DNA of 64,000 nucleotides from Arthrobacter ruber (GTDB lineage: Bacteria; Actinomycetota; Actinomycetes; Actinomycetales; Micrococcaceae): positions 5,311-69,310 of the forward strand of contig NZ_PPTH01000017.1 in NCBI RefSeq assembly GCF_002954225.1, in the 5' to 3' direction. Shown here in pieces: positions 37,253-45,793 of this stretch; positions within the stretch are counted from its first letter, which is position 1, and each line of letters opens with the position of its first letter. The notes below the pieces were generated by a model. That model was given only the letters and a program-made list of their open reading frames with translations, searched no databases and was not told where the DNA came from. Both the position numbers and the translations under genes were made by a program.

Positions 37253-38500
37253 TCAGCGCGTGGCGGCGGTGGGAAAGCGGTCGACGGCGGTGCGGTACGT
37301 CTGTGCGGTGAGCAGGGCCGTGCGCTGCCAGCCGAAGGCGAGCGCATGGGTCGCCGCCCCCCGTCCGAGCGCCGCCCGGAGGTGCACGTCGTCGTACAGC
37401 CGTTCGAGGGCGTCCGCCCAGGAGCCCGCGGAGTGGCCGTCCACGAGGAGTCCGCTGCGTCCATCACTGATGGCCTGCGGGAGGCCGCCGACGTTCGCCG
37501 CGACCACGGGAGTGCCGCAGGCCTGCGCCTCGAGTGCCACCAGCCCGAAGGACTCGCTGAAGGACGGCATGACCACGGCGTCGGCGGCCCTGAACCACTG
37601 CGCCAGGTGAGCCGCCGTGACCGGCGGGTAGAGCCGGACGGCGCCGGTGAGGCCCGCCCGGTCGATGGCGGGCTGGAGTGCGAGCGCCTCGGATCCGCTG
37701 CCCGAGCCGAGGATGCTCACGGCGAGCGGGATGTCCGGCCTACGACGGCGCAGCTCGGCGGCCGCCGCAACGAGGACCTGGGGACCCTTGAGCTTCTGGA
37801 TCCTGCCGGCGAACAGCACGTGGAACTGGTCCTCGGGGAACGCGAGGGCGGCGCGGGCGGCGGCGCGGTCACCGGGGTGGAAGGTCGACAGATCCACGCC
37901 GGGCGCCACGACGTCGATCCGGTCCGGTGACGCGCCGTACAGCGAGACCAGCTCGGAGGCCTCGGTGGTGGTGTTGGCGATCAGGCGTGCCGCCCCGGCG
38001 ACGATGCCCAGTTCGCCCGCGACCCTGTCCGCGGGCTCCGGCGAGGTCATGGCCCTCATGTGCCGATTCTTGACCTTCGCCATGGTGTGCATCGAGTGGA
38101 CGAGCGGGAGGTTCATCTCACGGCTGAGGGTGAGACCCACGGTGCCCGACACCCAGTAGTGGGAGTGCAGTACGTCGAAGTGACCGTCGGCCAGGAGGTC
38201 GGCGACGTCGGTGATCGCGTCGGCCAGCGTCTCCGTGAGATCGGGCAGGGTCTCCTTCGGGATGCGCCGACGCGGCCCGGCCTCGAGGTGGTGGACCAGC
38301 ACGCCGTCGGCGAGGGCTTCCCGGCGGGGCCGGCCCTCTCCCGCGTCCCGGGTGAAGATCTCGACGTCGATCCCCACTCCCGCCAGTTCGAGCGCCGTAC
38401 TCCTGACGTAGACGTTCATCCCACCGGCGTCGCCCGCCCCGGGCTGGTCGAAGGGCGAGGTGTGCAGGGACAGCATGGCTACGCGCCTGACGCCGGACAC
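37253..38500 (-). CDS. mshA: D-inositol-3-phosphate glycosyltransferase
   Basis: MshA transfers GlcNAc from UDP-GlcNAc to D-inositol-3-phosphate, the first committed step to mycothiol. The 415-residue GT4 protein has GAGDAGGMNVYVRS at the N-terminal acceptor site, FDVLHSHYWVSG, and the nucleotide-sugar site SFSESFGLVALEAQACGTPV. Together with ino1 in this window it gives the inositol branch of mycothiol. It is upstream of the phosphatase-like gene and fhs on the minus strand. Confidence 0.95.
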   Translation of the reverse strand: MSGVRRVAMLSLHTSPFDQPGAGDAGGMNVYVRSTALELAGVGIDVEIFTRDAGEGRPRREALADGVLVHHLEAGPRRRIPKETLPDLTETLADAITDVADLLADGHFDVLHSHYWVSGTVGLTLSREMNLPLVHSMHTMAKVKNRHMRAMTSPEPADRVAGELGIVAGAARLIANTTTEASELVSLYGASPDRIDVVAPGVDLSTFHPGDRAAARAALAFPEDQFHVLFAGRIQKLKGPQVLVAAAAELRRRRPDIPLAVSILGSGSGSEALALQPAIDRAGLTGAVRLYPPVTAAHLAQWFRAADAVVMPSFSESFGLVALEAQACGTPVVAANVGGLPQAISDGRSGLLVDGHSAGSWADALERLYDDVHLRAALGRGAATHALAFGWQRTALLTAQTYRTAVDRFPTAATR

Positions 38501-38637
38501 ATCCTCTCCTCTCCGACCGGTTGGGACAGGGCCGGTCGGGCCCTTCTGACCCTATAACGCGGCGTCCTCGCACTGCATTCCGGGGATGCCCGCGACAACG
38601 GAGCATCCGGGCGCCTCGGCGGACGGTGCTTTACAGG

Positions 38638-38668
38638 GAGAAGCCCGCGCCGGAAGCGCGGGCTTCTC
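38638..38668. terminator. Strong hairpin between the peptide ORFs and mshA
   Basis: A perfect 13-bp stem (GAGAAGCCCGCGC / GCGCGGGCTTCTC) has a 5-base loop CGGAA. It lies 55 bases past the end of the minus-strand short ORF at 38723 and separates it from mshA. No T-run follows. Confidence 0.6.
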
Positions 38669-38722
38669 CGGTGGGTACTCCGGGGGACGCCGAAGGGGGG
38701 CGTGCCTCCGGTGCAGTGCCGT

Positions 38723-38845
38723 TCACTTGATGTACAGGGTGTGGTTGGGCAGCAGGTAGCGCTGGCAGGCGTCACGGGAACCGTGCGACGGGGCAGCCAG
38801 GATCCGTCCCCACAGCTCGAGGCCGTTCCGCCATCTCCTCAGCAT
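38723..38845 (-). CDS. Short peptide ORF A, strong Shine-Dalgarno
   Basis: A 40-residue ORF starts at ATG 38845 with a near-perfect AAGGAGG eight bases upstream. It is cationic and amphipathic at the start (MLRRWRNGLELWGRI), has one Cys, and ends YLLPNHTLYIK. The same frame is open upstream as 116 residues to ATG 39073. That longer form contains PDPAIPAHGEF and repeated LRDLRDLPG, but lacks a good ribosome site. I recognise no family. The identical spacing and sequence around the start of peptide B suggest both are expressed and related in control. Confidence 0.5.
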   Translation of the reverse strand: MLRRWRNGLELWGRILAAPSHGSRDACQRYLLPNHTLYIK

Positions 38846-39036
38846 GATCTGCACCTCCTTCCTGGTGTGGAACGCGGGCATGGGTGCCGGCAGGACTCCC
38901 GGCAGGTCCCGCAGGTCCCGCAGGTCCTGTAAAGGGGTGATGCCGTGCGGGAGGGGAGTCAGTGACCCGCCCATGATGAATTCGCCATGCGCGGGAATAG
39001 CAGGATCGGGCGTCGTGGCGGTCGATACAGGTTCAT

Positions 39037-39080
39037 CCGTGAATTGGGCATGATGAAGCCGTGAATTGGGCATGATAAAA
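39037..39080. repeat. 22-bp tandem duplication creating two ATG starts
   Basis: Two copies of CCGTGAATTGGGCATGAT, 22 bases apart (39037-39054 and 39059-39076). On the minus strand each copy provides ATCATGCCCAATTC. The period is not a multiple of three, so the ATGs open different frames: one leads into the 116-residue form of peptide ORF A, the other into a 30-residue Arg/Pro-rich frame (MPNSRMNLYRPPRRPI). Confidence 0.7.
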
Positions 39081-39217
39081 CTTTCTACGCGTGGAACGGC
39101 AGGAATGAGCCAGAAATGGCAGGAGGAGAAAGCCGCCGATAAAGGTGGACGAAAGGAAGCCGCGCACGGATGCGAGGTGACACGGGGTGAACCGGCAGCT
39201 GCCGGTGCGCAGACTTC

Positions 39218-39370
39218 CTAGTGCGTACGGAGGACGAAGGCGGGATCGGTGCTGCGGGCAAAGGCTCCGCTGAGCATGGTATTCACGATCTCCACCTCCA
39301 TTTCGTCGATAACGCGGTCGGACGGCCCGGACGTTCCCCCGATGTTCGGGTTGGGAACGCCCAATGGCAC
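39218..39370 (-). CDS. Short peptide ORF B
   Basis: The frame from GTG 39370 gives 50 residues, including GGTSGPSDRVIDEMEVEIV and the end STDPAFVLRTH. TAGCTT seven bases before this GTG could be a -10 box, implying a leaderless mRNA. Alternatively GTG 39286 has GGAGG with eight-base spacing and gives only 22 residues. The bases around that internal start (GGAGGTGGAGATCGTG) match those at peptide A (GGAGGTGCAGATCATG). No family recognised. Composition looks coding, but the gene is not proven. Confidence 0.45.
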   Translation of the reverse strand: MPLGVPNPNIGGTSGPSDRVIDEMEVEIVNTMLSGAFARSTDPAFVLRTH

Positions 39371-39473
39371 ATGAGTTAAGCTACCCCACCGAATAGGCGC
39401 GAGGATAGCCCTGGGCCCGAATTAATTGGTCGAGTTCTTTCGGGTGTGAATTCGGTTCCGTGTCGGACGCCGG

Positions 39474-40124
39474 TCAGAGGTTCCAGTGCACGATCGCGGG
39501 CGTCCGCTTGTCCCAGCCGAGCGCGCAGACCGCGGCCGTACCGAGAACCAGGTGGCGGCCCTCGATCGCGCCCAACTGCAGCCAGCGGGCGGCGACGATC
39601 CGCAGGAAGTGACCATGAGCGACGAGCAGGGCATTCTCCACCGGCGTCGCTGCGGGGTCGCGGTCCGCGGGTGTGCCGCAGCCTGCCTGTACGCGGGCGA
39701 TGACGCGGTCCGCCCGCTCCGAGACCTGATCGAGCGTCTCCCCGTTGGGGACGCCGTCGTTCCAGATGAGGTACCCCGGGTTCTCCTCGCGGACCGTTGC
39801 GCTGTGCAGGCCCTCGTTGTCGCCGTAGTCCCACTCGTGCGCGAACGGCAGGACCTCGGCGTCGGGGAAGCCGGCGAGCTCGGCGGTGCGGACCGCACGC
39901 TGCAGGGGCGAGGTCACCACGAGGTCGAAGTCCACGCCCTTGAGATGGTGGCGGGCGGCGAGCGCCTGGTCCTCCCCGTGCTGCGTGAGCGGGAGGTCCG
40001 TGAGGCCCGTGTAGCGGCCGTCCCTGGACCACTCGGTCTCCCCGTGCCGCAGGAGCCAGAGCTTCGGGAGCGGCGTACCGGTGGGCGTGAGGTCCGGTGC
40101 TGCGGCGCCGGTCATGGGCGTCAT
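39474..40124 (-). CDS. Histidine phosphatase / phosphoglycerate mutase-like protein
   Basis: This 216-residue branch-1 histidine phosphatase has the catalytic LLRHGETEWSRDGRYTGLTD, the second-half LLVAHGHFLRI with the other active-site His, and SPLQRAVRTAEL. It is smaller and more divergent than true cofactor-dependent GpmA, so a broad phosphatase role is as likely as phosphoglycerate mutase. ATG 40124 overlaps the pcnA stop by four bases (ATGA), with AGGAGA upstream. It is thus coupled to the CCA-adding enzyme gene. Confidence 0.88.
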   Translation of the reverse strand: MTPMTGAAAPDLTPTGTPLPKLWLLRHGETEWSRDGRYTGLTDLPLTQHGEDQALAARHHLKGVDFDLVVTSPLQRAVRTAELAGFPDAEVLPFAHEWDYGDNEGLHSATVREENPGYLIWNDGVPNGETLDQVSERADRVIARVQAGCGTPADRDPAATPVENALLVAHGHFLRIVAARWLQLGAIEGRHLVLGTAAVCALGWDKRTPAIVHWNL

Positions 40125-41566
40125 GGTGTGCTCTCCTGGGATTCGGGCTGGTCGCTCCACCATCGGCGGAGCGCGGTCTCGGCCTCTGCCGGGCCCTGGG
40201 GCCCGTGCTCCATGCGTTCCTCGAGGAGGAACCGGTAAGCACGCCCCACCACCGGACCGGGGCGGATGCCGAGGAGCGCCATGATCTGTTCACCGTCGAG
40301 GTCCGGGCGGATCGAGTCCAGCTCCTCCTGCTCGGCGAGCGCCGCGATCCTCTCCTCGAGGTCGTCGTAGGCGAAGGCGAGGCGCTCGGCCTTGCGGCGG
40401 TTGCGGGTGGTGACGTCGGAACGGGTGAGGCGGTGGAGCCGCTCGAGGAGGGGGCCGGCGTCGTTCACGTACCGCCGCACCGCGGAGTCGCTCCAGCCGG
40501 CCTCGCCGTAGCCGTAGAACCGCATGTGCAGTTCCACGAGACGGGCGACGGCCTTGATGGTGTCGTTGTCGAACCGCAGCGCCCGCAGGCGCTTGGCGGT
40601 GAGCTTGGCGCCCACGGCGTCGTGGTGGCGGAAGCTCACGGCACCGCCCGGCTCGAACTTCCGTGTGGCGGGCTTGCCGATGTCGTGCAGGAGCGCGGCG
40701 AGGCGCAGGACGACGTCGGGTGCCGGCACAGCGCCGTCGTCGCCGGTCTCGAGGGCGCAGGCCTGACGCAGGACGGTCAGCGAGTGCTGGTAGACGTCCT
40801 TGTGACGGTGGTGCTCGTCCGTCTCCAGTCGCAGCGCCGACACCTCGGGCAGCACGTGCTCGGCGAGGCCGGTCTCCACCATCAGGTCGATCCCGGCGTC
40901 GGGCGCCCTGCCCTCGATGAGCTTGACCAGCTCGTCGCGTACGCGCTCGGCGGAGATGATCGAGATCCGCTCGGCCATGGATTCCATGGCCTCCGCGACC
41001 TCGGGTGCAACCGTCACGCCCAGCTGGGACGTGAACCGCGCGGCACGCATCATGCGGAGCGGGTCGTCGGAGAACGACGACGACGGCGTGCCGGGCGTCC
41101 GCAGGACTCCGGCGTGGAGGTCGCGCACACCGCCGAAGAGGTCGACGAGTTCGAGGGAGGGCAGCCGCAGCGCCATGGCGTTGATGGTGAAATCCCGGCG
41201 GAGGAGGTCGTCGTCGAGGCTCGTGCCGAAGGCGACCACCGGGTTCCTGGACGCCGGGTCATAGGCCTCGGCACGGTAGGTGGTGATCTCGATCTGGTGG
41301 CCGCCCTTGCGGAGGCCGATCGTGCCGAACGCCCGGCCGATCTCCCAGTGGGCGTCGGCCCAGCGCCCGATGACCGCGAGGGTCTGATCCGGATCGGCGT
41401 CGGTGGTGAAGTCGAGATCCGGTGACACCCTGCCGAGGAACAGATCCCGTACCGGCCCGCCGACGAGCGAGAGTTCGTGCCCTGCAGCGCCGAAGAGTTC
41501 CCCGACCTCGAGGACCACGGGAGGAAGGGGTGCGGTGAGTGTCGAAGTGTCCAGCAGGTGCGCCAT
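40121..41566 (-). CDS. pcnA: CCA tRNA nucleotidyltransferase with HD domain
   Basis: This enzyme adds or repairs the 3' CCA of tRNA. The 481-residue product has the nucleotidyltransferase block ELSLVGGPVRDLFLG with DLDFTTDA (catalytic acids), RRDFTINAMAL, RMMRAARF, and an HD domain marked LAALLHDIGKP. This domain set and its position next to a divergent NUDIX gene and murJ match the conserved actinobacterial origin-proximal order. The 130 bases up to the NUDIX gene hold both promoters. Confidence 0.95.
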   Translation of the reverse strand: MAHLLDTSTLTAPLPPVVLEVGELFGAAGHELSLVGGPVRDLFLGRVSPDLDFTTDADPDQTLAVIGRWADAHWEIGRAFGTIGLRKGGHQIEITTYRAEAYDPASRNPVVAFGTSLDDDLLRRDFTINAMALRLPSLELVDLFGGVRDLHAGVLRTPGTPSSSFSDDPLRMMRAARFTSQLGVTVAPEVAEAMESMAERISIISAERVRDELVKLIEGRAPDAGIDLMVETGLAEHVLPEVSALRLETDEHHRHKDVYQHSLTVLRQACALETGDDGAVPAPDVVLRLAALLHDIGKPATRKFEPGGAVSFRHHDAVGAKLTAKRLRALRFDNDTIKAVARLVELHMRFYGYGEAGWSDSAVRRYVNDAGPLLERLHRLTRSDVTTRNRRKAERLAFAYDDLEERIAALAEQEELDSIRPDLDGEQIMALLGIRPGPVVGRAYRFLLEERMEHGPQGPAEAETALRRWWSDQPESQESTP

Positions 41567-41683
41567 AGTCCCTTAAGGGTGCCAGATCGGTCACGGTTTC
41601 CCACACCTCGGACAGCCCATGCGGATGCTGTACGAACGGGCGTGCGACGCGTCGCACCGTCATCGACTCCTCTTAAAGATCGT

Positions 41684-41689
41684 TAGAGT
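41684..41689 (+). promoter_or_regulatory. Likely -10 box of the NUDIX gene
   Basis: TAGAGT ends seven bases before ATG 41697, with TTAAAG about ten bases upstream of it. There is no Shine-Dalgarno before the ATG, so a leaderless transcript starting at or next to the ATG is likely. Confidence 0.5.
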
Positions 41690-41696
41690 GGTCTGC

Positions 41697-42227
41697 ATGG
41701 ACCGACCCGTTCCAAGTGCTCCCAAGCGCACCCCGTTGACCGTGTCAATGGGAACCACGGGTATGCCTGCCGTGCAGCACCAGCTGCCCACGGTGGAGGA
41801 GGTGTCCGCCGGCGGGATCGTCGTGGACACCACGAAGGAGTCCCTCGACGTCGCCATCATCGCCCGCCTGAACCGTGGTGGACGGCTGGAATGGTGCCTG
41901 CCGAAGGGCCACCCGGAAGGCATGGAGAACAGCGAGGAGGCGGCCGTCCGCGAGATCGCCGAGGAGACCGGCATCGAGGGCAGGATCGTCTCGGCGCTGG
42001 GCAGCATCGACTACTGGTTCACGGTCAGCGGCCACCGTGTGCACAAGACCGTCCACCACTTCCTGCTGATCGCGACCGGCGGTTACCTCACCATCGAGAA
42101 CGACCCGGACCATGAGGCCGTCGACGTCGCGTGGGTCCCCCTGCATGAACTCGGCCGGCGGCTCTCCTTCCCCAACGAGCGCCGGATCGCCGATCTCGCC
42201 CGTGAGGTCCTGCCCGAGCACCTCTGA
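41697..42227 (+). CDS. NUDIX hydrolase
   Basis: This 176-residue protein carries a complete Nudix box GHPEGMENSEEAAVREIAEETGI (G-x5-E-x7-REUxEExGU). The early SAGGIVV and later HHFLLIATGGYL are usual in the family. I chose ATG 41697 because a -10 TAGAGT lies seven bases upstream; the longer frame from 41619 would run through that promoter. It sits before murJ, as in mycobacteria and other actinobacteria. The substrate, perhaps an oxidised nucleotide or dinucleoside polyphosphate, is unknown. Confidence 0.92.
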   Translation: MDRPVPSAPKRTPLTVSMGTTGMPAVQHQLPTVEEVSAGGIVVDTTKESLDVAIIARLNRGGRLEWCLPKGHPEGMENSEEAAVREIAEETGIEGRIVSALGSIDYWFTVSGHRVHKTVHHFLLIATGGYLTIENDPDHEAVDVAWVPLHELGRRLSFPNERRIADLAREVLPEHL

Positions 42228-42285
42228 GCAGTGCGCACGTCCCGGACACCGTCGTCGCCTCCCAGAAATGAGACGATGGAGAACG

Positions 42286-44037
42286 ATGTCCGACACCAAT
42301 ACAGCCTCGACCCCCCTGCAGGATGCCGGACAGCCGGTCCGTGATGATCCCCCGACTCCGAGCAGCGGATCCACCGCACGCTCGAGCGCCATCATGGCCG
42401 CTGGGACGCTCGTCTCGCGGGTCCTCGGCCTGGTCCGGGTGGCGTTGCTCGCCACCGCGATCGGCGCCGCGGGTCAGGTGTCCGACCTCTTCACCTCGGC
42501 GAACAACCTGCCGAACTTCATCTACCTGATGCTCGCGGGGGGCGTGTTCAACGCCGTCCTGGTGCCACAGATCATCCGCGCGAGCCGGCAGCCCGACCGC
42601 GGGTCGGACTACGTCAGCAGGCTCCTCACGCTCGCGGCCGCCGCGCTGCTCGTCCTCACCGTGCTCGTGACGCTCGCGGCACCGGTCATCGTCAGCGTGA
42701 CGACGAGTTTCACGGGACCCAACCTCGCCCTCACCACGGCCTTCGCGTACTGGTGCCTGCCGCAGATCTTCTTCTACGGCATGTACGCGGTGATCGGTCA
42801 GGTCCTCAATGCCAACGGCTCGTTCGGCCCGTACATGTGGGCGCCGGTCGTCAACAACATCGTGTCGATCGCCTTCCTGGTGGTCTTCATCGCCGTGGTG
42901 GGGACGGAGCAGGTGGAACGGCACAGTCCCGGGACCTGGACGTCGGGGCAGACCCTGCTGCTCGCCGGCGGGACGACGCTCGGCATCATCATCCAGGCGC
43001 TCGTGCTGTTCGTCCCGCTCAAGCGCCTGAACCTGGGCCTGCGGCCGAGATTCGGTGTCCGCGGGACAGGGCTCGGACGGACCGGGAAGCTCGCGTCCGT
43101 CACGATCGTGACCATGCTCATCGGCAACGGGCTCTACCTCGTGAACCTGCGGGTCGCCACGATGGCCTCCGATGCCCGGCCACGGTTCCTCGCGCAGGAT
43201 CCCCCCGTGCAGATCGCGGGCTCGACGAACCTCGAGTTCGGCGCCATGGTGTACCAGCTGCCGCACGCGGTGATCGCGCTGTCCCTCGCCACCGTCATGT
43301 TCAACCAGCTCTCCGCCGCCCACGCCGACGGCGACCTGCCCACTGTGCGCTCCACCCTGTCCCAGGGGCTGCGCATCATCGGGGTTGCTACCGTCTTCGG
43401 TGCGGCGGCCCTGCTCACGTTCGCCGGGCCCCTCGGCATGCTGTTCAGCGAATCCGCCGAGAGCGCCGCCCTGAACGGTGTGATCATCGCGATCCTCGCC
43501 GTAGGAGCACCGTTCCTCAGCGCGAACTTCTTCCTGAACAGGGTGTTCTACGCGAGCGAGGACGTGAGGACACCGCTCAAGATCCAGATCGTCCTGTCCG
43601 TCGTGGGCGTCGTGTTCGCCCTCGCCGCCGGCATGTTCGACCCCCGGTTCATCGTGCCGTTGCTCGCTGTCGCCTACTCCCTCGGCAACGTGATCGCCGT
43701 CGTCGTCAGCCACCTGTTCCTGACCAGGTCCATCGGCCACTACGGTGCGGGGCACGTCTTCGACGTCCACGTGCGGCTCACGATCGCGGGGATCGTGGCC
43801 GCCGTCGTCGGGACCGCGCTGTGCTGGGCGTTCGGAGGTTACGATGCCGCAGGTTTCCTCTGGCAGTCGAAGCTCAATGCCGCAGTGGTGCTCGTGGTCG
43901 GCGGACTCGTGATGTCGGTGGTCTACCTGGGGATGCTGAAACTGCTCAGGATCACCGAACTGAGCGAGTTCGTAGGGCCGCTTCTCGCGCGGTTCCGGCG
44001 GAGCGGCGCTCGCCCGTCCAGCCCGGGAAACGTGTGA
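42286..44037 (+). CDS. murJ: Lipid II flippase MurJ (MviN)
   Basis: MurJ flips lipid II across the membrane for peptidoglycan synthesis. The 583-residue product has about 14 hydrophobic segments. Family marks are AAGTLVSRVLGLVRVALLA at TM1, TSANNLPNFIYLMLAGGVF and NRVFYASEDVRTPLKIQI. ATG 42286 is preceded by TGGAGA. In mycobacteria MviN carries a C-terminal pseudokinase; here that part is the separate next gene. The first 35 residues are a disordered cytoplasmic tail. Confidence 0.95.
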   Translation: MSDTNTASTPLQDAGQPVRDDPPTPSSGSTARSSAIMAAGTLVSRVLGLVRVALLATAIGAAGQVSDLFTSANNLPNFIYLMLAGGVFNAVLVPQIIRASRQPDRGSDYVSRLLTLAAAALLVLTVLVTLAAPVIVSVTTSFTGPNLALTTAFAYWCLPQIFFYGMYAVIGQVLNANGSFGPYMWAPVVNNIVSIAFLVVFIAVVGTEQVERHSPGTWTSGQTLLLAGGTTLGIIIQALVLFVPLKRLNLGLRPRFGVRGTGLGRTGKLASVTIVTMLIGNGLYLVNLRVATMASDARPRFLAQDPPVQIAGSTNLEFGAMVYQLPHAVIALSLATVMFNQLSAAHADGDLPTVRSTLSQGLRIIGVATVFGAAALLTFAGPLGMLFSESAESAALNGVIIAILAVGAPFLSANFFLNRVFYASEDVRTPLKIQIVLSVVGVVFALAAGMFDPRFIVPLLAVAYSLGNVIAVVVSHLFLTRSIGHYGAGHVFDVHVRLTIAGIVAAVVGTALCWAFGGYDAAGFLWQSKLNAAVVLVVGGLVMSVVYLGMLKLLRITELSEFVGPLLARFRRSGARPSSPGNV

Positions 44038-44087
44038 CCGACCGGTAGCATGGAGAGAAATCAGCCAGGGTCCGCCGGGAGGAACTC

Positions 44088-45623
44088 GTGCCAGAAGCAG
44101 TAGACGTGGGTTCAGTGCTGGGTGGTCGCTACAAGGTGACCGCCTACGTGCTGGCCTCTGCTGAGAAGGACCTCGTGCTCGACGGCATGGACCAGGTGCT
44201 CAACCGGCCTGTCAGCATCCTCGTCGCGTCGGCCGGCAACGCCTCCCAGGTCGCCACGAGCGCCCGGGAACTGGCCACCGGCGACAGGATGGGCAGCATC
44301 CAGGTCCTCGATCTCGGCATCACCGAAACAGGTACCTACCTGGTCACCAATCGCGCCCCCGCGGCGGACATGCTCGACCTCATCGTGCAGCAGGACGCAC
44401 CGGTCGAGCACAAGCCGTACGTGGAGCCGTTCTTCACGGACACCCTCGGGTCCGAGATCTTCGGCCGCCCGCGGTCCACGGAGCCGGAGACCTACGACTA
44501 CGAGGACCAGTACGAGGACGACGAGGACACCCGGCACCAGCGGAAGTTCCGACTCTCCGGCCTACCCTGGCGACGGGGCCGGCAGGAACCGGAGGACGAG
44601 CAGCAGGACGAGACCTCCGATCTCCCTCCCGTCGCAGCGGATCCCGTCCCTGAGCACAGGCCCACGGCGCACCTCGTCCCGCCGCCCCCCAGCCGCCGAC
44701 CGGTCGGTGCGTCCCCTGCCGCCTACCGCGAGGATCCGGAGGAGCAGACCGGCGAGTCGCGTCCCGTCCGTGCGCCGGTGACGGCGGGCGTCGCCGGCGG
44801 CGCTGCAGCTGCAGCGGCCGTGGCCGTACAGCCTGAGCGGGCCGCCTCGCGCTTCCCCCTGTTCGACCGCGACGAGGATCGGGATGCCCACGACGACTCG
44901 GATGGCGTCGACGGCGGTTCGGACGGGGTCGACGACGACAACGACGGCGGTGGGCGCAAGTTCACGCGCGTCCTCGTCGGCGTGGTGCTCAGTATCGTCC
45001 TGGTGATCGCCGTCGTGCTCGCTGCGACGACACTCGGATCGCTCGTCGGCGGCCAGGACCCTGTTGCCGACGGTACGCAGCAGACCCCCGGTGCTGCTGC
45101 GAGCGAGGACCCCACCACGGCGCCCGCCACACCGACGGCCGAGCCGGTGGTCGAGGCCGTTCCTCCCGTCATCACCGGCATCACACGACTCGTCCCGGAC
45201 AATCCCGGGCTCGACGCGGGCAATGACCGCACCCTGCCGCTGATCATCGACGGCAATCCCACGACGTACTGGGGAAATCAGGTCTACGCGAGCGACACCT
45301 TCGGCGGCCTGGCGACGAGCATGGCGCTGGTGGTGGAACTCGAGGAGGAGTCGACCGTCTCGCAGGTGTCCATCGACCAGCTCAACGGCGCCGGTGGTAC
45401 CTTCACGGTCTCGCTGAACGATGCACCCACGCTCGACGGTGCCCGTCAGATCACGCGGAGCGGCTTCACCTCGCCGACGGTGAACCTTCCCGTCCCGGCC
45501 GGTGCGGAGGGCCCTGAAAAGGCCCGATTCGTGATCATCAATTTCACCCAGCTGCCGCGGCTCTCCAATATCCAGGCACAGTTCCCCTTCGGTGTCCGGA
45601 TCGCTGAGGTCCGGGTCACCTGA
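44088..45623 (+). CDS. MurJ-associated pseudokinase-like membrane protein
   Basis: This 511-residue protein starts with a truncated kinase-like N-lobe (VGSVLGGRYKVTAYVLASAE, then VLNRPVSILVAS; about 8-105) without VAIK lysine, HRD or DFG. An acidic, disordered linker of about 190 residues follows, with DYEDQYEDDEDT and several Asp runs. One transmembrane helix (about 297-320) precedes a Thr/Pro spacer and an extracytoplasmic beta-rich domain (about 365-511; DGNPTTYWGNQVY, VELEEESTVSQVSI) of discoidin type. Its place right after murJ matches the mycobacterial MviN pseudokinase and extracellular domain, so control of lipid II flipping is likely. GTG 44088 has GGAGGA. Confidence 0.78.
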   Translation: MPEAVDVGSVLGGRYKVTAYVLASAEKDLVLDGMDQVLNRPVSILVASAGNASQVATSARELATGDRMGSIQVLDLGITETGTYLVTNRAPAADMLDLIVQQDAPVEHKPYVEPFFTDTLGSEIFGRPRSTEPETYDYEDQYEDDEDTRHQRKFRLSGLPWRRGRQEPEDEQQDETSDLPPVAADPVPEHRPTAHLVPPPPSRRPVGASPAAYREDPEEQTGESRPVRAPVTAGVAGGAAAAAAVAVQPERAASRFPLFDRDEDRDAHDDSDGVDGGSDGVDDDNDGGGRKFTRVLVGVVLSIVLVIAVVLAATTLGSLVGGQDPVADGTQQTPGAAASEDPTTAPATPTAEPVVEAVPPVITGITRLVPDNPGLDAGNDRTLPLIIDGNPTTYWGNQVYASDTFGGLATSMALVVELEEESTVSQVSIDQLNGAGGTFTVSLNDAPTLDGARQITRSGFTSPTVNLPVPAGAEGPEKARFVIINFTQLPRLSNIQAQFPFGVRIAEVRVT

Positions 45624-45793
45624 CCGGACGGTGATTCCCCGACCAGCGGTCCTCCCGACCGCGCCGTCGGGCGTGCTCGGACGGTCCAGTCGGCGGAATA
45701 TCCATGCATGTGGTTCCGTTGAGGAGAGTGTCCGCGGATATGCCCGATGCGGCCGTATCAGCGCATGAGAAGACAGAAAGGTCTTTACCCATC

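Noticed and set aside
34760..38500. A single confirmed fhs-phosphatase-mshA mycothiol operon
   Set aside because: Spacing allows co-transcription, but fhs has no mycothiol role and sequence alone cannot show one transcript, so only adjacency is claimed.
38638..38668. Hairpin before mshA read as a riboswitch or small RNA
   Set aside because: It is a single perfect stem with a 5-base loop and no conserved aptamer blocks; a terminator is the simpler reading.
42088..43770. A 560-codon minus-strand frame opposite murJ
   Set aside because: Shadow frame with Asp/His/Gly-rich low complexity. MurJ on the plus strand has all family motifs.
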